Source of the DNA: an uncultured Pseudomonas sp.
Lineage (GTDB): Bacteria; Pseudomonadota; Gammaproteobacteria; Pseudomonadales; Pseudomonadaceae
Assembly: GCF_946886105.1 (NCBI RefSeq)
Contig: NZ_CAMPHV010000003.1
Location: forward strand, 62,001 to 126,000
Reading direction: 5' to 3'
Length of the DNA stretch: 64,000 bases
The notes beneath the pieces were generated by a model, which searched no databases, was not told where the DNA came from, and saw nothing but the letters and a program-made list of their open reading frames with translations. Positions 1-8,073 of this stretch are shown here, in pieces. The number at the start of each line of letters is the position of its first letter. Position 1 is the stretch's first letter. Both the position numbers and the translations under genes were made by a program.

Positions 1-561
1 GTAGCCGGTCTCCAGTTCGCCCAGGTTGAAGCTGCCAGCGGCGATCAGCGCCGGCATGTCGCGGTTGAGGTGGCAGCCGCCGGCCAGGGGTTTCCACACC
101 GGGGTCAGGCGGTTCTGCCAGCGCAGCACCGCGGCATCCGGCGCGCGGCCATGCTCGCAGAACCACAGGCGGCCACCGGGTTTCAATACGCGGCGCATCT
201 CCTGCAACGCGGCGACGGCGTCCGGGATGGTGCATAGGGTGAAGGTGCAGACGATGCTGTCGAAGCTGGCATCAGCGGCCTGGATCTGGCCCAGCTCCAA
301 GGCGATCATCTCGACGGGGATGTCGATTCGCGCGGCGCGCTCGCGCGCCAGTCTCTGCATGTCCGCGCTGGGGTCGACACCGACGATCGCGCTGACCTTT
401 TCGGCATCGTAGAGCGCGAGGTTGAGGCCGCTGCCGATGCCGATCTCGAGCACCCGGCCATGGGCCCGTGGAACCACCGTCGAGCGCACCTTCATCACCT
501 CGCCCATGCCGCAGGCGAAGTCGATCAGGTGCGGCAGGATATGGCGGTCATACCAGTTCAT
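1..561 (-). CDS. Class I SAM-dependent methyltransferase (3' end cut by window)
   Basis: About 187 residues are visible, beginning MNWYDRHILPHL; the C-terminus lies beyond the window edge. The SAM-binding motif I reads VLEIGIGSGLNLALY at about residues 37-51, followed by the acidic motif II (VGVDPS) and, further on, a post-I region ending in VLKPGGRLWFCEHG, the layout of UbiE/Methyltransf_11-type enzymes. The family methylates small molecules, lipids or proteins, and the substrate cannot be read from the sequence. The start codon overlaps the last 14 bases of the upstream DUF5629 gene, so the two are probably translationally coupled. Confidence 0.85.
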   Translation of the reverse strand, partial: MNWYDRHILPHLIDFACGMGEVMKVRSTVVPRAHGRVLEIGIGSGLNLALYDAEKVSAIVGVDPSADMQRLARERAARIDIPVEMIALELGQIQAADASFDSIVCTFTLCTIPDAVAALQEMRRVLKPGGRLWFCEHGRAPDAAVLRWQNRLTPVWKPLAGGCHLNRDMPALIAAGSFNLGELETGY

Positions 562-916
562 CGGGGACGTCGTCCTCGTCGCTGTTGTCCGCGCTGATCG
601 CGGCGAAACACTTGAGCCGATGGGGGCCGGCCTGGTCTGCCAACTGCCAGGTCTCGCTGGCGCCGTCGAAGGTGGCCGCCAGCACCGCGGCCAGGGAAAA
701 CTGCCAGTGACGGCGATCGCGGCCGTCCATGCATTCGATGCGCAACAGCGTCTGGGTCTGGCTGGCGCTATCGGCCGAGCCGGCGCTGACCTGGGCCAGC
801 AGCTCTTTGTCCAGGTCGAACTGCCAGGCATGCAGATCGTCGATCTCCAGCATATCGGCGGCTTCCAGGGCTTCGATCAGGTTGCTGTGGGCTGTGCTCA
901 TGGGCGATTCGATCAT
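548..916 (-). CDS. DUF5629 family small acidic protein
   Basis: A 122-residue soluble protein (117 if the inner ATG at 901 is used, MSTAHSNL). It is rich in Asp and Glu with an acidic C-terminus (DNSDEDDVP). No signal peptide, membrane segment or catalytic motif is visible. I recognise it as the Pseudomonas-restricted DUF5629 family, whose function is unknown. Neither candidate start has a strong Shine-Dalgarno, so the start is uncertain. It overlaps the following methyltransferase gene and lies 30 bp downstream of the NAD(P)-binding protein gene on the same strand, which suggests one transcript. Confidence 0.7.
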   Translation of the reverse strand: MIESPMSTAHSNLIEALEAADMLEIDDLHAWQFDLDKELLAQVSAGSADSASQTQTLLRIECMDGRDRRHWQFSLAAVLAATFDGASETWQLADQAGPHRLKCFAAISADNSDEDDVPDELV

Positions 917-946
917 CCGTTAATTCAGTAAATTCAGTAAAAAGGC

Positions 947-1588
947 TCAACGGCCGAGGCGGCGTAATTGATCGGACTCGACGACGCGCACGCCTTCGCC
1001 TTCTTCCAGCGCCAGGCGCCAGAGCGCGCGGGCCAGAACGGTGGCTTCGATACCGCGGTACTTGCCCGGCAGCCAGCGCATGAAGGGCGCCGCCAGGCGC
1101 TCGCCGAGGCGGAATTCGTTGCGTGGGCCGAGCAACAGGGAAGGGCGTACCAGGGTCAGCTGCGGCCAGCCCTGGGCTTTCAGCGCCTCTTCCGTCTCGC
1201 CTTTGACCTTGTTGTAAAACACCGATGAATTGGCGTCGGCGCCCAGCGCACTGATAACCAGCAGATGGCGTGCGCCGAGCTCGCGTGCGCGTTTGGCGAA
1301 AGCCAGCACCAGGTCGTGATCGACGGCGCGAAAGGCCTCCTGGGAACCGGCCTGTTTGATGGTGCTGCCCAGGCAACAGAACGCGCTATCGACCTTGCCG
1401 CTCAGCTGCGGCAGCAGGTCGAGCAGCTCGCCCACCGGATTTTCCAGATGTGGGTGGGCCGCCAGGGGGCGACGACTGGGCGCCAGCACGCGCTCGACCG
1501 TGGGCTCGTTGAGCAGGCGATCCAGCAGATGTTCGCCAGTCAGGCCGGTGGCGCCTGCGAGGAGGATGTGCTGGGGCGTTAAATACAT
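947..1588 (-). CDS. NAD(P)-binding atypical short-chain dehydrogenase
   Basis: 213 residues with an N-terminal Rossmann glycine motif ([14 protein letters not shown], about residues 9-22) and a YxxxK-like pair in [13 protein letters not shown]. This is the arrangement of small atypical SDRs in the NAD(P)H-binding/TIP30-like group, often annotated as oxidoreductase or nucleoside-diphosphate-sugar epimerase. The protein lacks the long C-terminal substrate domain of true epimerases. No substrate can be inferred. It is transcribed away from the MORN/peptidase gene side and probably heads the short operon with the DUF5629 and methyltransferase genes. Confidence 0.8.
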   Translation of the reverse strand: MYLTPQHILLAGATGLTGEHLLDRLLNEPTVERVLAPSRRPLAAHPHLENPVGELLDLLPQLSGKVDSAFCCLGSTIKQAGSQEAFRAVDHDLVLAFAKRARELGARHLLVISALGADANSSVFYNKVKGETEEALKAQGWPQLTLVRPSLLLGPRNEFRLGERLAAPFMRWLPGKYRGIEATVLARALWRLALEEGEGVRVVESDQLRRLGR

Positions 1589-1670
1589 GGTGGTGATTTC
1601 TCCGCTGATATCGATCAGCTTATCAGGCTGTTGGGAAGTTAGGCGCCGCGCTTGCCCCCGCGGCCGCGCA

Positions 1671-3401
1671 TCATTTGGCCGCCGTCCGGGCCGCGGGCTC
1701 CGCGCTCAAGGCGCGCTTGGCCTGTTGTTCGCGCAGTTTGCGCCAATGCCCGAGCACCGCCTTGGGGGCCCAGATTTGCGGCTCCGAGGCTTCGAAGCCA
1801 TCGGCCTGTTCGCGCTCGGCGACTTTCTCCGTGGCGAGGTCGAAGGCACGTTGCAGGTCGTCGGTCTCGTTCAGGGCTTCTGCGAACAGCGCGCGACCGA
1901 AATAGGTGAAGTCGTTTTCCTCCGAGCAGCCGAAGGACACCCGATCGGCCCGAGCGGCGGTCATGACCAGGGTGTTGGGGGTTTTCAGCTGCGGGATGAA
2001 ACCGCCGGAATAGCAGGCGGAAATCACCAGAATCTTGTGCCGCTCCTGCAGCGGCTGCAGCAGCGCGGCCAGTTCGCTGGCGGGCAGATCGTTGAGTTGC
2101 AGGCGCGGCTGATCGAGGTTGAGTTCGTGGCCCCGCGAGCCGTGGCTGGTCAGGTAGATGAAAATCAGGTCTTCCGGGCCGCTACGTTCGGCCAGGGCCT
2201 GTACCGCCCGCCTGAGGGTTTCACGGGTGGCCAGCGGGCGCTCGGCGATGTGCTCGCGGTGGTTGATCAAGGTGATGCCGCCACGGGCGGCGAAGCGCTC
2301 GTCGAGCAGCCGGGCGACGTAATCGGCCTCGCGCATGAACACGCTCTGTTTGCCGTCGCCGGCCAGGGTCAGGGTGTACAGCTCGACCTCGGGAGTCGAG
2401 GCGGGCAGTTTGGCGATGGCCTCGTCGAGCAAACGGCCCTGGGCCAGCAGGCCGAGTTCCAGGGCATCGGGCAGCATGCGTTGCTGCTCGTCGCGGACCC
2501 GCTGTCCGCGCTGCCAGAGCCCCTCCTGGCGGCTGCCGTCGGCCAAGGTCAGGGTGCCACTGCCGGCATATTCGCCATAGGCGAAATCGCCGTCGTAGAC
2601 GCTGCCGTCGGCCAGCTGTAAACGGCCCTTGCCATGGTAGCTCCAGTCGGCGAACTGGCCGTCGTAACGGCTGCCGTCCGCGCCCTTGAAGGTGCCCGCG
2701 CCGCTCAATCCGCCCTCGACGAAGGCACCGCTCCAAACATCGCCGTCGATGCTTTGGTAGCGGCCTTTGCCGTGGAATTGACTGTCGCGGAAATCGCCAT
2801 CGTAGAGATCGCCGTCGGCGCCGACGTAGCTGCCTTCGCCTTTCAGTTGGCCGTTGGCGAAGGTCCCGCTGAGTTGATCGCCATTGGCATCGCGGCTGAC
2901 GCCCTGGCCGTGCGGTTGGCCCTTGCGGAAGCGGCCCTGGAAGCTGCTGGCGTCCGGCCGTTGCAGTTTGCCGATGCCATGGAACAGGTCGTTCTTGAAT
3001 TCGCCGCGGTAGACCAGCTCGCCCTGGATAAAGGTGCCTTCACCGGCGAAACGGCCGTTGTCGAAGCCGCCCTGGTAGCTGCTGCCGTCGCGGTATTGCA
3101 GTTTGCCCTGGCCATGGAAGCTGCCGTTGTGGAACTCGCCGACATAGTGCTCGCCGTCGCTGCCGTGCCAGGTTCCGGCGCCGTGCATGCGGCCATCCTT
3201 GAAGCCGCCCTCGTACCAGCTGCCATCGGGGTAATCCAGGCGGCCCTGGCCTTGCAACAGGCCGTCGATCACCTCGCCACGGTACTGCGAACCGTCGGGC
3301 AGCGTGGCGTCGGCGGGCAGCAGCGAGAGGGCATCGCCACAGGCGGTAAGCAACAGGGCCAAGCCAAGAGGGGCCAGATTGACGGGGCGCATGATGGACA
3401 T
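1671..3401 (-). CDS. MORN-repeat lipoprotein with C-terminal C13 (caspase-like) peptidase domain
   Basis: 576 residues from the ATG at 3401 (an ATG at 3392 is also possible). A lipoprotein signal ends in LLLTAC, with the lipid-accepting Cys at about residue 21. About eleven tandem 23-residue MORN repeats follow (pattern YxGxFxxGxxHGxGxxxxxDG) over roughly residues 38-300. The last third is a clan CD cysteine peptidase fold: His420 in LTSHGSRG and Cys463 in ISACYSGGF form the expected dyad. C13 is the legumain/GPI-transamidase family, and bacterial members are poorly characterised. The N-terminal lipid places it at the outer or inner membrane facing the periplasm. A strong terminator upstream separates it from maoC, so it should have its own promoter. 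Confidence 0.85.
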   Translation of the reverse strand: MSIMRPVNLAPLGLALLLTACGDALSLLPADATLPDGSQYRGEVIDGLLQGQGRLDYPDGSWYEGGFKDGRMHGAGTWHGSDGEHYVGEFHNGSFHGQGKLQYRDGSSYQGGFDNGRFAGEGTFIQGELVYRGEFKNDLFHGIGKLQRPDASSFQGRFRKGQPHGQGVSRDANGDQLSGTFANGQLKGEGSYVGADGDLYDGDFRDSQFHGKGRYQSIDGDVWSGAFVEGGLSGAGTFKGADGSRYDGQFADWSYHGKGRLQLADGSVYDGDFAYGEYAGSGTLTLADGSRQEGLWQRGQRVRDEQQRMLPDALELGLLAQGRLLDEAIAKLPASTPEVELYTLTLAGDGKQSVFMREADYVARLLDERFAARGGITLINHREHIAERPLATRETLRRAVQALAERSGPEDLIFIYLTSHGSRGHELNLDQPRLQLNDLPASELAALLQPLQERHKILVISACYSGGFIPQLKTPNTLVMTAARADRVSFGCSEENDFTYFGRALFAEALNETDDLQRAFDLATEKVAEREQADGFEASEPQIWAPKAVLGHWRKLREQQAKRALSAEPAARTAAK

Positions 3402-3482
3402 CCGAGTCGGGAACTTAGGGGAGAGTATGTCCGAATCCTGCGCCAAGCGTTGTCGCAGTGCACAGAGAAACGGCAATGCAAT

Positions 3483-3519
3483 AAAAAACGGGGCGCCAAT
3501 CGGCGATTGGCGCCCCGTT
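3483..3519 (-). terminator. Rho-independent terminator downstream of maoC
   Basis: A perfect 15-bp stem (3487-3501 with 3505-3519) closes a 3-base GGC loop. Read on the minus strand it runs into a T-rich tract. It lies 13 bp past the stop codon of the MaoC gene and should end that transcript. Confidence 0.9.
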
Positions 3520-3531
3520 ATTGGAACGGTG

Positions 3532-3987
3532 TCAAACGAAGCAGAGGGTCAAGGGTTCGGCGACGTAGGCCGGTTTTTCCTGGCCTTCAATTTCCAGTAC
3601 TGCGCGGGCCTTGAGCAGCCATTGTCCGGGGTTCTTTTCGGTAGCGTCGACCAGCGTCACGACCAGGCGCACCTTGGAATCGACCTTGACCGGCTGGATG
3701 AAACGTACGCTGTCCAGGCCGTAGTTGATGGCCATTTTCAGGCCCTGGGGCATGATCATGATGCCTTCCATCAGCTTGGGAATCAGCGACAGCGATAGGA
3801 AACCATGGGCGATGGTGGTGCCGAACGGCGTGAGCTTGGCTTTTTCCGCATCCACGTGGATGAACTGATGGTCGCCCGTGCATTCAGCGAACTGGTTGAT
3901 GCGCTCCTGGTCGATGGTCAACCAATCGGAACGCCCGAGTTCTTTGCCAACGTAATCTTTGAGCTCTGCAATGGGTACTGACGGCAT
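3532..3987 (-). CDS. MaoC-family (R)-specific enoyl-CoA hydratase
   Basis: 151 residues forming one hotdog domain. The hydratase-2 signature is present: GDHQFIHVD (about residues 38-46, the Asp/His catalytic pair) followed by the GTTIAHGFLSLSL helix. Family members hydrate trans-2-enoyl-CoA to (R)-3-hydroxyacyl-CoA and can feed polyhydroxyalkanoate synthesis. By position this is probably the homologue of P. aeruginosa PhaJ4 (PA4015, from memory), so I call the family with confidence but not the symbol. The Shine-Dalgarno AGGAGG sits just upstream of the ATG. It is monocistronic, bounded by a terminator. Confidence 0.88.
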   Translation of the reverse strand: MPSVPIAELKDYVGKELGRSDWLTIDQERINQFAECTGDHQFIHVDAEKAKLTPFGTTIAHGFLSLSLIPKLMEGIMIMPQGLKMAINYGLDSVRFIQPVKVDSKVRLVVTLVDATEKNPGQWLLKARAVLEIEGQEKPAYVAEPLTLCFV

Positions 3988-4121
3988 ATTTCCTCCTTGA
4001 GGAGACGGGGGGGATTTTTTTTCTGATTAGGACCGCTCGGCCTTAGATCACCATGGGCCAGGGCGCGGGTCAAGCGGGTTATGTCCAACCGCGGGCATTA
4101 TTGGAGCGCTTGTTGTCTGCC

Positions 4122-4127
4122 TATAAT
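4122..4127 (+). promoter_or_regulatory. -10 box of the lrgAB promoter
   Basis: A perfect TATAAT 47 bp before the lrgA ATG. The -35 region is poor (TTGGAG with a 15-bp spacer or TATTGG with 17), so an activator may be needed; LrgAB/CidAB systems are often under LysR or two-component control. The box lies inside an upstream in-frame extension of lrgA, which supports the shorter lrgA start. Confidence 0.5.
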
Positions 4128-4173
4128 GGCCAGCGTTTATGACGCATTAGGTCTTATCGATTGGAGAGAGTTC

Positions 4174-4536
4174 ATGCTGCTGCGCGGGCTGTCCTGGCTG
4201 GTGTTATGTCAATTGTTGGGCACGGCGCTGAATGTGCTGTTTTTGCCGATGTTGCCGGGGCCGATTCTCGGCATGTTGCTGCTGTTCGGCGCGCTGCTGC
4301 TGCGCGGCCGGGTCGACGAACCGCTGCGTCTGGCGTCCAGTAGTCTGCTCAGCTACCTGCCGCTGTTGCTGGTGCCGCCGGCCGTTGGGGTGATGGCCTA
4401 TGCCGCCAGCATTGCCGAGAACTTCTGGGCGGTGGTGGGGTCGCTGGTGTTGTCGCTGGTGCTCTCGCTGGTTTTCGCCGGCTGGCTGATGCAGGTGCTG
4501 ATCAACCGTCAACAACGTCGCCAGGAGGGCCCATGA
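4174..4536 (+). CDS. lrgA: LrgA/CidA holin-like membrane protein
   Basis: 120 residues, almost entirely hydrophobic, with four predicted membrane helices and the family signature LPGPILGMLLLFGALL near residues 28-43. CidA/LrgA proteins are small holin-like inner-membrane proteins linked to murein hydrolase export, cell lysis and pyruvate or by-product transport. The start is chosen at 4174 because GGAGAG lies 6-11 bp upstream and a consensus -10 box lies within the longer reading frame. The stop codon overlaps the lrgB start (ATGA), the usual coupled lrgAB arrangement. Confidence 0.88.
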   Translation: MLLRGLSWLVLCQLLGTALNVLFLPMLPGPILGMLLLFGALLLRGRVDEPLRLASSSLLSYLPLLLVPPAVGVMAYAASIAENFWAVVGSLVLSLVLSLVFAGWLMQVLINRQQRRQEGP

Positions 4537-5249
4537 GCCTCGATTGGTACGGCGCCTGGCAGGCGGTCATCGGGCATCCGTTGTTCGGTTTCGGTATCAC
4601 CCTGGGGGCCTATCAGGTGGGGCTGGCTTTGTATGAAAAGACCCGCTGGTTCTTTCTGCATCCGGTGCTGGTGTCGATGTCGATCGTGATTGCGATCTTG
4701 ACGCTCTGCGGTTTGAGCTTCGCCGAATACAAACTCAGCGCCGAGGTGCTGACCTTGTTCCTCGGGCCGGCGACCGTCGCCTTGGCGGTGCCGCTGTACC
4801 TGAATTTGCGGCGCATCCGCCAACTGTTCTGGCCGACCGTGCTGACCCTGGCCATCGCCGGGTTGCTGGCGACGTTGCTCGGGTTGGCCTTGGCCAGTTG
4901 GTTCGGCGCGGAACGGCCTATCCTGATGAGTATCGCGCCCAAGTCGGTGACCTCGCCGATCGCCATGCTGGTGGCCGACCAGATCGGCGGCATCGCCGCG
5001 CTGGCGGCGGTGTTCGTGATGATCACCGGGGTGCTGGGGGCGATCGTCGGACCGGCGCTGCTGCGTCTGTGCGGCGTGCGGCATCACGCGGCCCTGGGGA
5101 TGGCCCTGGGCATCACTGCACATGCGGTCGGCACCGCCCGCGCGATGCAGGAAAGCGAGGAATGCGGTGCGTTCGCCGCCCTGTCGATGAGCCTGATGGG
5201 GATGTTCACCGCGGTATTGCTGCCCTTGGCGTTTATCCTGCTGGCATGA
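4533..5249 (+). CDS. lrgB: LrgB/CidB family membrane protein
   Basis: 238 residues with six or seven membrane helices. The LrgB core is recognisable in SIAPKSVTSPIAMLVADQ and in the C-terminal AVGTARAMQESEECGAFAAL segment. It is the partner of LrgA; together they modulate autolysis and, in some bacteria and plants, metabolite transport across the membrane. It starts inside the lrgA stop codon, so translation is coupled. The next gene begins 10 bp downstream on the same strand. Confidence 0.9.
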   Translation: MSLDWYGAWQAVIGHPLFGFGITLGAYQVGLALYEKTRWFFLHPVLVSMSIVIAILTLCGLSFAEYKLSAEVLTLFLGPATVALAVPLYLNLRRIRQLFWPTVLTLAIAGLLATLLGLALASWFGAERPILMSIAPKSVTSPIAMLVADQIGGIAALAAVFVMITGVLGAIVGPALLRLCGVRHHAALGMALGITAHAVGTARAMQESEECGAFAALSMSLMGMFTAVLLPLAFILLA

Positions 5250-5259
5250 GGACGAATCG

Positions 5260-5850
5260 ATGAACTTACCCTTGCTCCCGCTCAACACCGTGTTGTTTCC
5301 CGACTGCGCCCTGGATTTGCAGATTTTCGAGGCGCGCTATCTGGACATGATCAGTCGCTGCATGAAGCAGGGCGAAGGCTTTGGCGTGGTCTGCATCGTC
5401 GAGGGCGAGGAAGTCGGCGAACCCGCCGAACGTTTCGCCGCCATCGGTTGCGAGGCACGCATCTGCGACTTCCAGCAGCGTCCCAACGGCTTGCTCGGCA
5501 TTCGCGTCGAAGGCGCGCGGCGCTTCAAGGTGCAGCGCGCCCAGGTGCTGCCGGATCGCCTGACGGTCGCCGAAGTCGATTGGCTGGAAGAGCCGGACGA
5601 GCAGCCGCTGAGCGCCGAGCACGAGGACCTGGCCGCGTTGCGCCGAGCCTTGGCGATGCACCCCATGGTCGCCGCGCTGGGCATGGACGAGGAGCTCGGC
5701 GGGCAATCGGCACTGGCCAATCAACTGTCGTACCTGCTGCCGCTGACGCCCGAACAGAAGGTGCAGTTGCTGGCGCTGGAGTCGCCGCAGCAGCGCTTGG
5801 CGGTGTTGCAGCATCTGCTCGAACAGTTGCAGGGCGATCTCAACTCCTAG
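5260..5850 (+). CDS. Lon N-terminal (LON substrate-binding) domain protein
   Basis: 196 residues made only of the Lon protease N-terminal domain: LPLLPLNTVLFPDC at the start, then IFEARYLDMI and the helical C-terminal half ending PEQKVQLLALESPQQRL. There is no AAA+ or protease domain. Stand-alone proteins of this type are widespread in proteobacteria and are presumed peptide or substrate binders; their role is not established. It is the third gene of the lrgAB transcript and ends 17 bp from the convergent DedA-PAP2 gene, with no obvious terminator between. Confidence 0.85.
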   Translation: MNLPLLPLNTVLFPDCALDLQIFEARYLDMISRCMKQGEGFGVVCIVEGEEVGEPAERFAAIGCEARICDFQQRPNGLLGIRVEGARRFKVQRAQVLPDRLTVAEVDWLEEPDEQPLSAEHEDLAALRRALAMHPMVAALGMDEELGGQSALANQLSYLLPLTPEQKVQLLALESPQQRLAVLQHLLEQLQGDLNS

Positions 5851-5867
5851 CCGCTGAGCCCTGGTCT

Positions 5868-7190
5868 CTATGGGCGGATGCGGTACATCAGCAGGGCTTC
5901 GGACAAGTGCCAGGTAGCCACGCTGCCGAGCAGGCCGAGGCAGGCGGGTAGGAGTAACCACCAGACCTTCGCCGGCAATGCCGGCATCCCGTCGCGGCGC
6001 TGCACCCACGCCAAGCTCGCGGCGCAGATCGCACCGGCGAGCAAGGCCCCGGCGATCACGTCGCTCGGCCAATGCACCCCCAGATAGACCCGCGACAGGG
6101 CGATGGCGCCGGCCGGCAGACTGGCCAGCAGCAGCCAGGTCAGGCGCATCCGCGCCGGCTGACCGCGCCCGGCGAGCACGCCGAGTACCAGAAAGAAGGC
6201 AAAGGCCGCCGAGCTGTGGCCGCTGGGGAAGCTGAAACTGTTCAGCGGTTCGAGCAGTACGTCCGGACGGATACGCGCGAAGGTCGCCTTCAGGGCAGTG
6301 TTGGCCAGTGCGGTGCCGAGCAAGGTGCTCACCGCGAACAAGGCGGCGCGCCATTGCCGTATGGCCAGTAGCAACAGGCTCAGCAGGACGCCGGCGGCCA
6401 ACTGGGTGCGCAGGTCGCCAACCCGGGTGGTCAGCACCACCAGCTTATCCAGGCCGTTGCTGCGCTGTTCCTGCAGCAGCGCCAGCAACCCCTGGTCGAG
6501 GGGTTGTAGCCGGGGCCAGCCGATAAACAGGCCGATCAGCAAGGCCAGGCTCAAACCGGCGGCGAACAGCGTGGCGTGGCGTTGCTCGCGCAAGCTGCTG
6601 TGAATGCTGACGATCAACAGCAGTGCCACGCCGCCGGCGAGCAGGCCGGCCTGGGGCCAGAAGCCCTCCGGTAGCGGCAGGCGCAGCGCGGCGCCGGTGG
6701 CCCAGCCCGGCAGCATATAAGCCAGCGCCCAGCCGGTGCCGGCCAGCACGCTGATCGCGAAAAAACGCCCGAACGGCATGCTCAGCATGCCGGCGACCAT
6801 CGGCAGCATGGGCCGTAGCGGACCGATATAGCGGCCCACCAACAGGCTGACGACGCCGTAACGGAGGAAATAGCCCTCCGCGCCGGCCAGCCACTGTGGG
6901 TTATGCCGCAGGCCGGGCAGGCGGCGGATGTCCTGGTGGAAGTACCGCCCCATGGCATAGGACAGCAGGTCGCCGAGCAGCCCGCCGCAGAATGCCAGTA
7001 GCAAGGTGGTGCCGAGGTCCAGCGCGCCGCTGCCGGCCAACGCGGCAACGGCGAACAGCAGGACGGTGCCGGGCACGATGAGCCCGATGATCGCCAGGCA
7101 CTCGGTGCAGGCCAGGAGAAAAATCGCCAAGCCCAACCAGTGCGGGTTGGCGGCGAGCCAGTCGGTCACAATGCCCAGCCATGCACTCAT
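5868..7190 (-). CDS. DedA/SNARE-associated and PAP2 phosphatase fusion membrane protein
   Basis: 440 residues in two membrane domains. The N-terminal half (about 1-200) is a DedA/VTT protein, with FAVAALAGSGALD and the signature GRYIGPLRPMLPMVAGML. The C-terminal half is a PAP2 phosphatase with all three motifs: KATFARIRPD, SFPSGHSSAAF and SRVYLGVHWPSDV. DedA proteins flip or recycle polyprenyl-phosphate and phospholipids, and PAP2 enzymes dephosphorylate lipid pyrophosphates such as undecaprenyl-PP. The fusion therefore suggests dephosphorylation and flipping of a lipid carrier in one polypeptide. The ATG at 7190 overlaps the stop of the upstream glycosylase gene by 4 bp. Confidence 0.88.
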   Translation of the reverse strand: MSAWLGIVTDWLAANPHWLGLAIFLLACTECLAIIGLIVPGTVLLFAVAALAGSGALDLGTTLLLAFCGGLLGDLLSYAMGRYFHQDIRRLPGLRHNPQWLAGAEGYFLRYGVVSLLVGRYIGPLRPMLPMVAGMLSMPFGRFFAISVLAGTGWALAYMLPGWATGAALRLPLPEGFWPQAGLLAGGVALLLIVSIHSSLREQRHATLFAAGLSLALLIGLFIGWPRLQPLDQGLLALLQEQRSNGLDKLVVLTTRVGDLRTQLAAGVLLSLLLLAIRQWRAALFAVSTLLGTALANTALKATFARIRPDVLLEPLNSFSFPSGHSSAAFAFFLVLGVLAGRGQPARMRLTWLLLASLPAGAIALSRVYLGVHWPSDVIAGALLAGAICAASLAWVQRRDGMPALPAKVWWLLLPACLGLLGSVATWHLSEALLMYRIRP

Positions 7191-7903
7191 CGATGGGCAT
7201 CCCCGGCGTTCAATAGATGGAAGTCGCACCCGGCCACTTGGCCGCGGCGCAGCGGATTGCGTGTGCAGTAACGGCTGTAGGCGGCGTCGACGAAACGGTA
7301 GGGCAGATGCTCGTCGCGCCCCACCGGGATGCCCAGGCGGGTGGTTTGAATGACCTGCGCCGGGGCTTCGCCGAGGTCTTCGACGAACAGTCGCAGCCGG
7401 TCGAAACGTTGGCCGTCCCACACCGGGACTTTCAGGCCGAGCGCCTTGCACAGCAGGGTTTGCCCGGCGCACAGGCGCTCCTGCGGCCGCGGCCGGCCTT
7501 GGGCGTCGGGGTTGTTGGCTTGCATCCGGGCCAGGCTGGCGGCGCCCGAGTGGGCGTCGAGCCAGGGGCTGGCGGATTTGATCAGCACCGCGTTGCCCGG
7601 GCCCTGGGCGCTGAAGTTCAGCGAATCGCCGCCGCGGGCGTAATACATATAGATATGCCCGCCATCGAGAAATAACGCGCGGCGCTTTTCGGTGTAACCG
7701 AGTGAGGCGTGGCTGCCTTTTTCCGCACGGTAGTAAGCCTCGGTTTCGATGATCCGCGCACTCAGCCAGTGTTCGCCGTCGTAGTGGCGAATCACCTTGC
7801 CGAGCAGTTCGCGGGCGACCAACCGGGCATCGCGGTCGAAGAATGCGTCGTTGAGCGGCCGGGCGTCCGGCCAGGGTAAGCGGGGAGTGGTCTCGTCGAG
7901 CAT
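7187..7903 (-). CDS. mpg: DNA-3-methyladenine glycosylase, AAG/Mpg family
   Basis: 238 residues. The AAG fold is recognisable by RELLGKVI, IIETEAYY (catalytic Glu), SHASLGYTEKRRALF, GGHIYMYYARGG and a C-terminal basic loop. AAG removes alkylated purines (3-methyladenine, hypoxanthine) to begin base excision repair in the cytoplasm. The family is far commoner in eukaryotes and Gram-positives, but many Pseudomonas carry it. It is co-transcribed with the DedA-PAP2 gene through a 4-bp overlap, a pairing with no obvious functional logic. Confidence 0.88.
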   Translation of the reverse strand: MLDETTPRLPWPDARPLNDAFFDRDARLVARELLGKVIRHYDGEHWLSARIIETEAYYRAEKGSHASLGYTEKRRALFLDGGHIYMYYARGGDSLNFSAQGPGNAVLIKSASPWLDAHSGAASLARMQANNPDAQGRPRPQERLCAGQTLLCKALGLKVPVWDGQRFDRLRLFVEDLGEAPAQVIQTTRLGIPVGRDEHLPYRFVDAAYSRYCTRNPLRRGQVAGCDFHLLNAGDAHR

Positions 7904-8073
7904 GCGCGGTCACAGATGGGCATGGGCTGGACGCGATCATAACAACAGGAGCCGCGCAGCGGGGCGGCTGTCCAACAGCCTTGCGGATTGCATCCGGGTT
8001 ATCTGCGGGATCAGTGGATGAAAACAGCCCCGTCCGCCCAGTGTCTATAAGCGCCCGCCCGTGCCGCCGCGGC

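Noticed and set aside
1356..3614. Long plus-strand ORFs opposite the NAD(P)-binding and MORN genes
   Set aside because: They mirror the third-position pattern of the real minus-strand genes, show no motif, and their products are low-complexity (repeated Gln/Ala/Val).
7191..7940. N-terminal extension of the DedA-PAP2 gene through the glycosylase gene
   Set aside because: The extension overlaps the whole mpg gene and is Arg/Pro-rich; the DedA domain begins at the ATG at 7190.
7950..8001. Half REP (GGATTGCATCCGGGTTA) near the mpg start
   Set aside because: Only one arm is present, so it is not listed as a repeat; it is mentioned with the REP finding.
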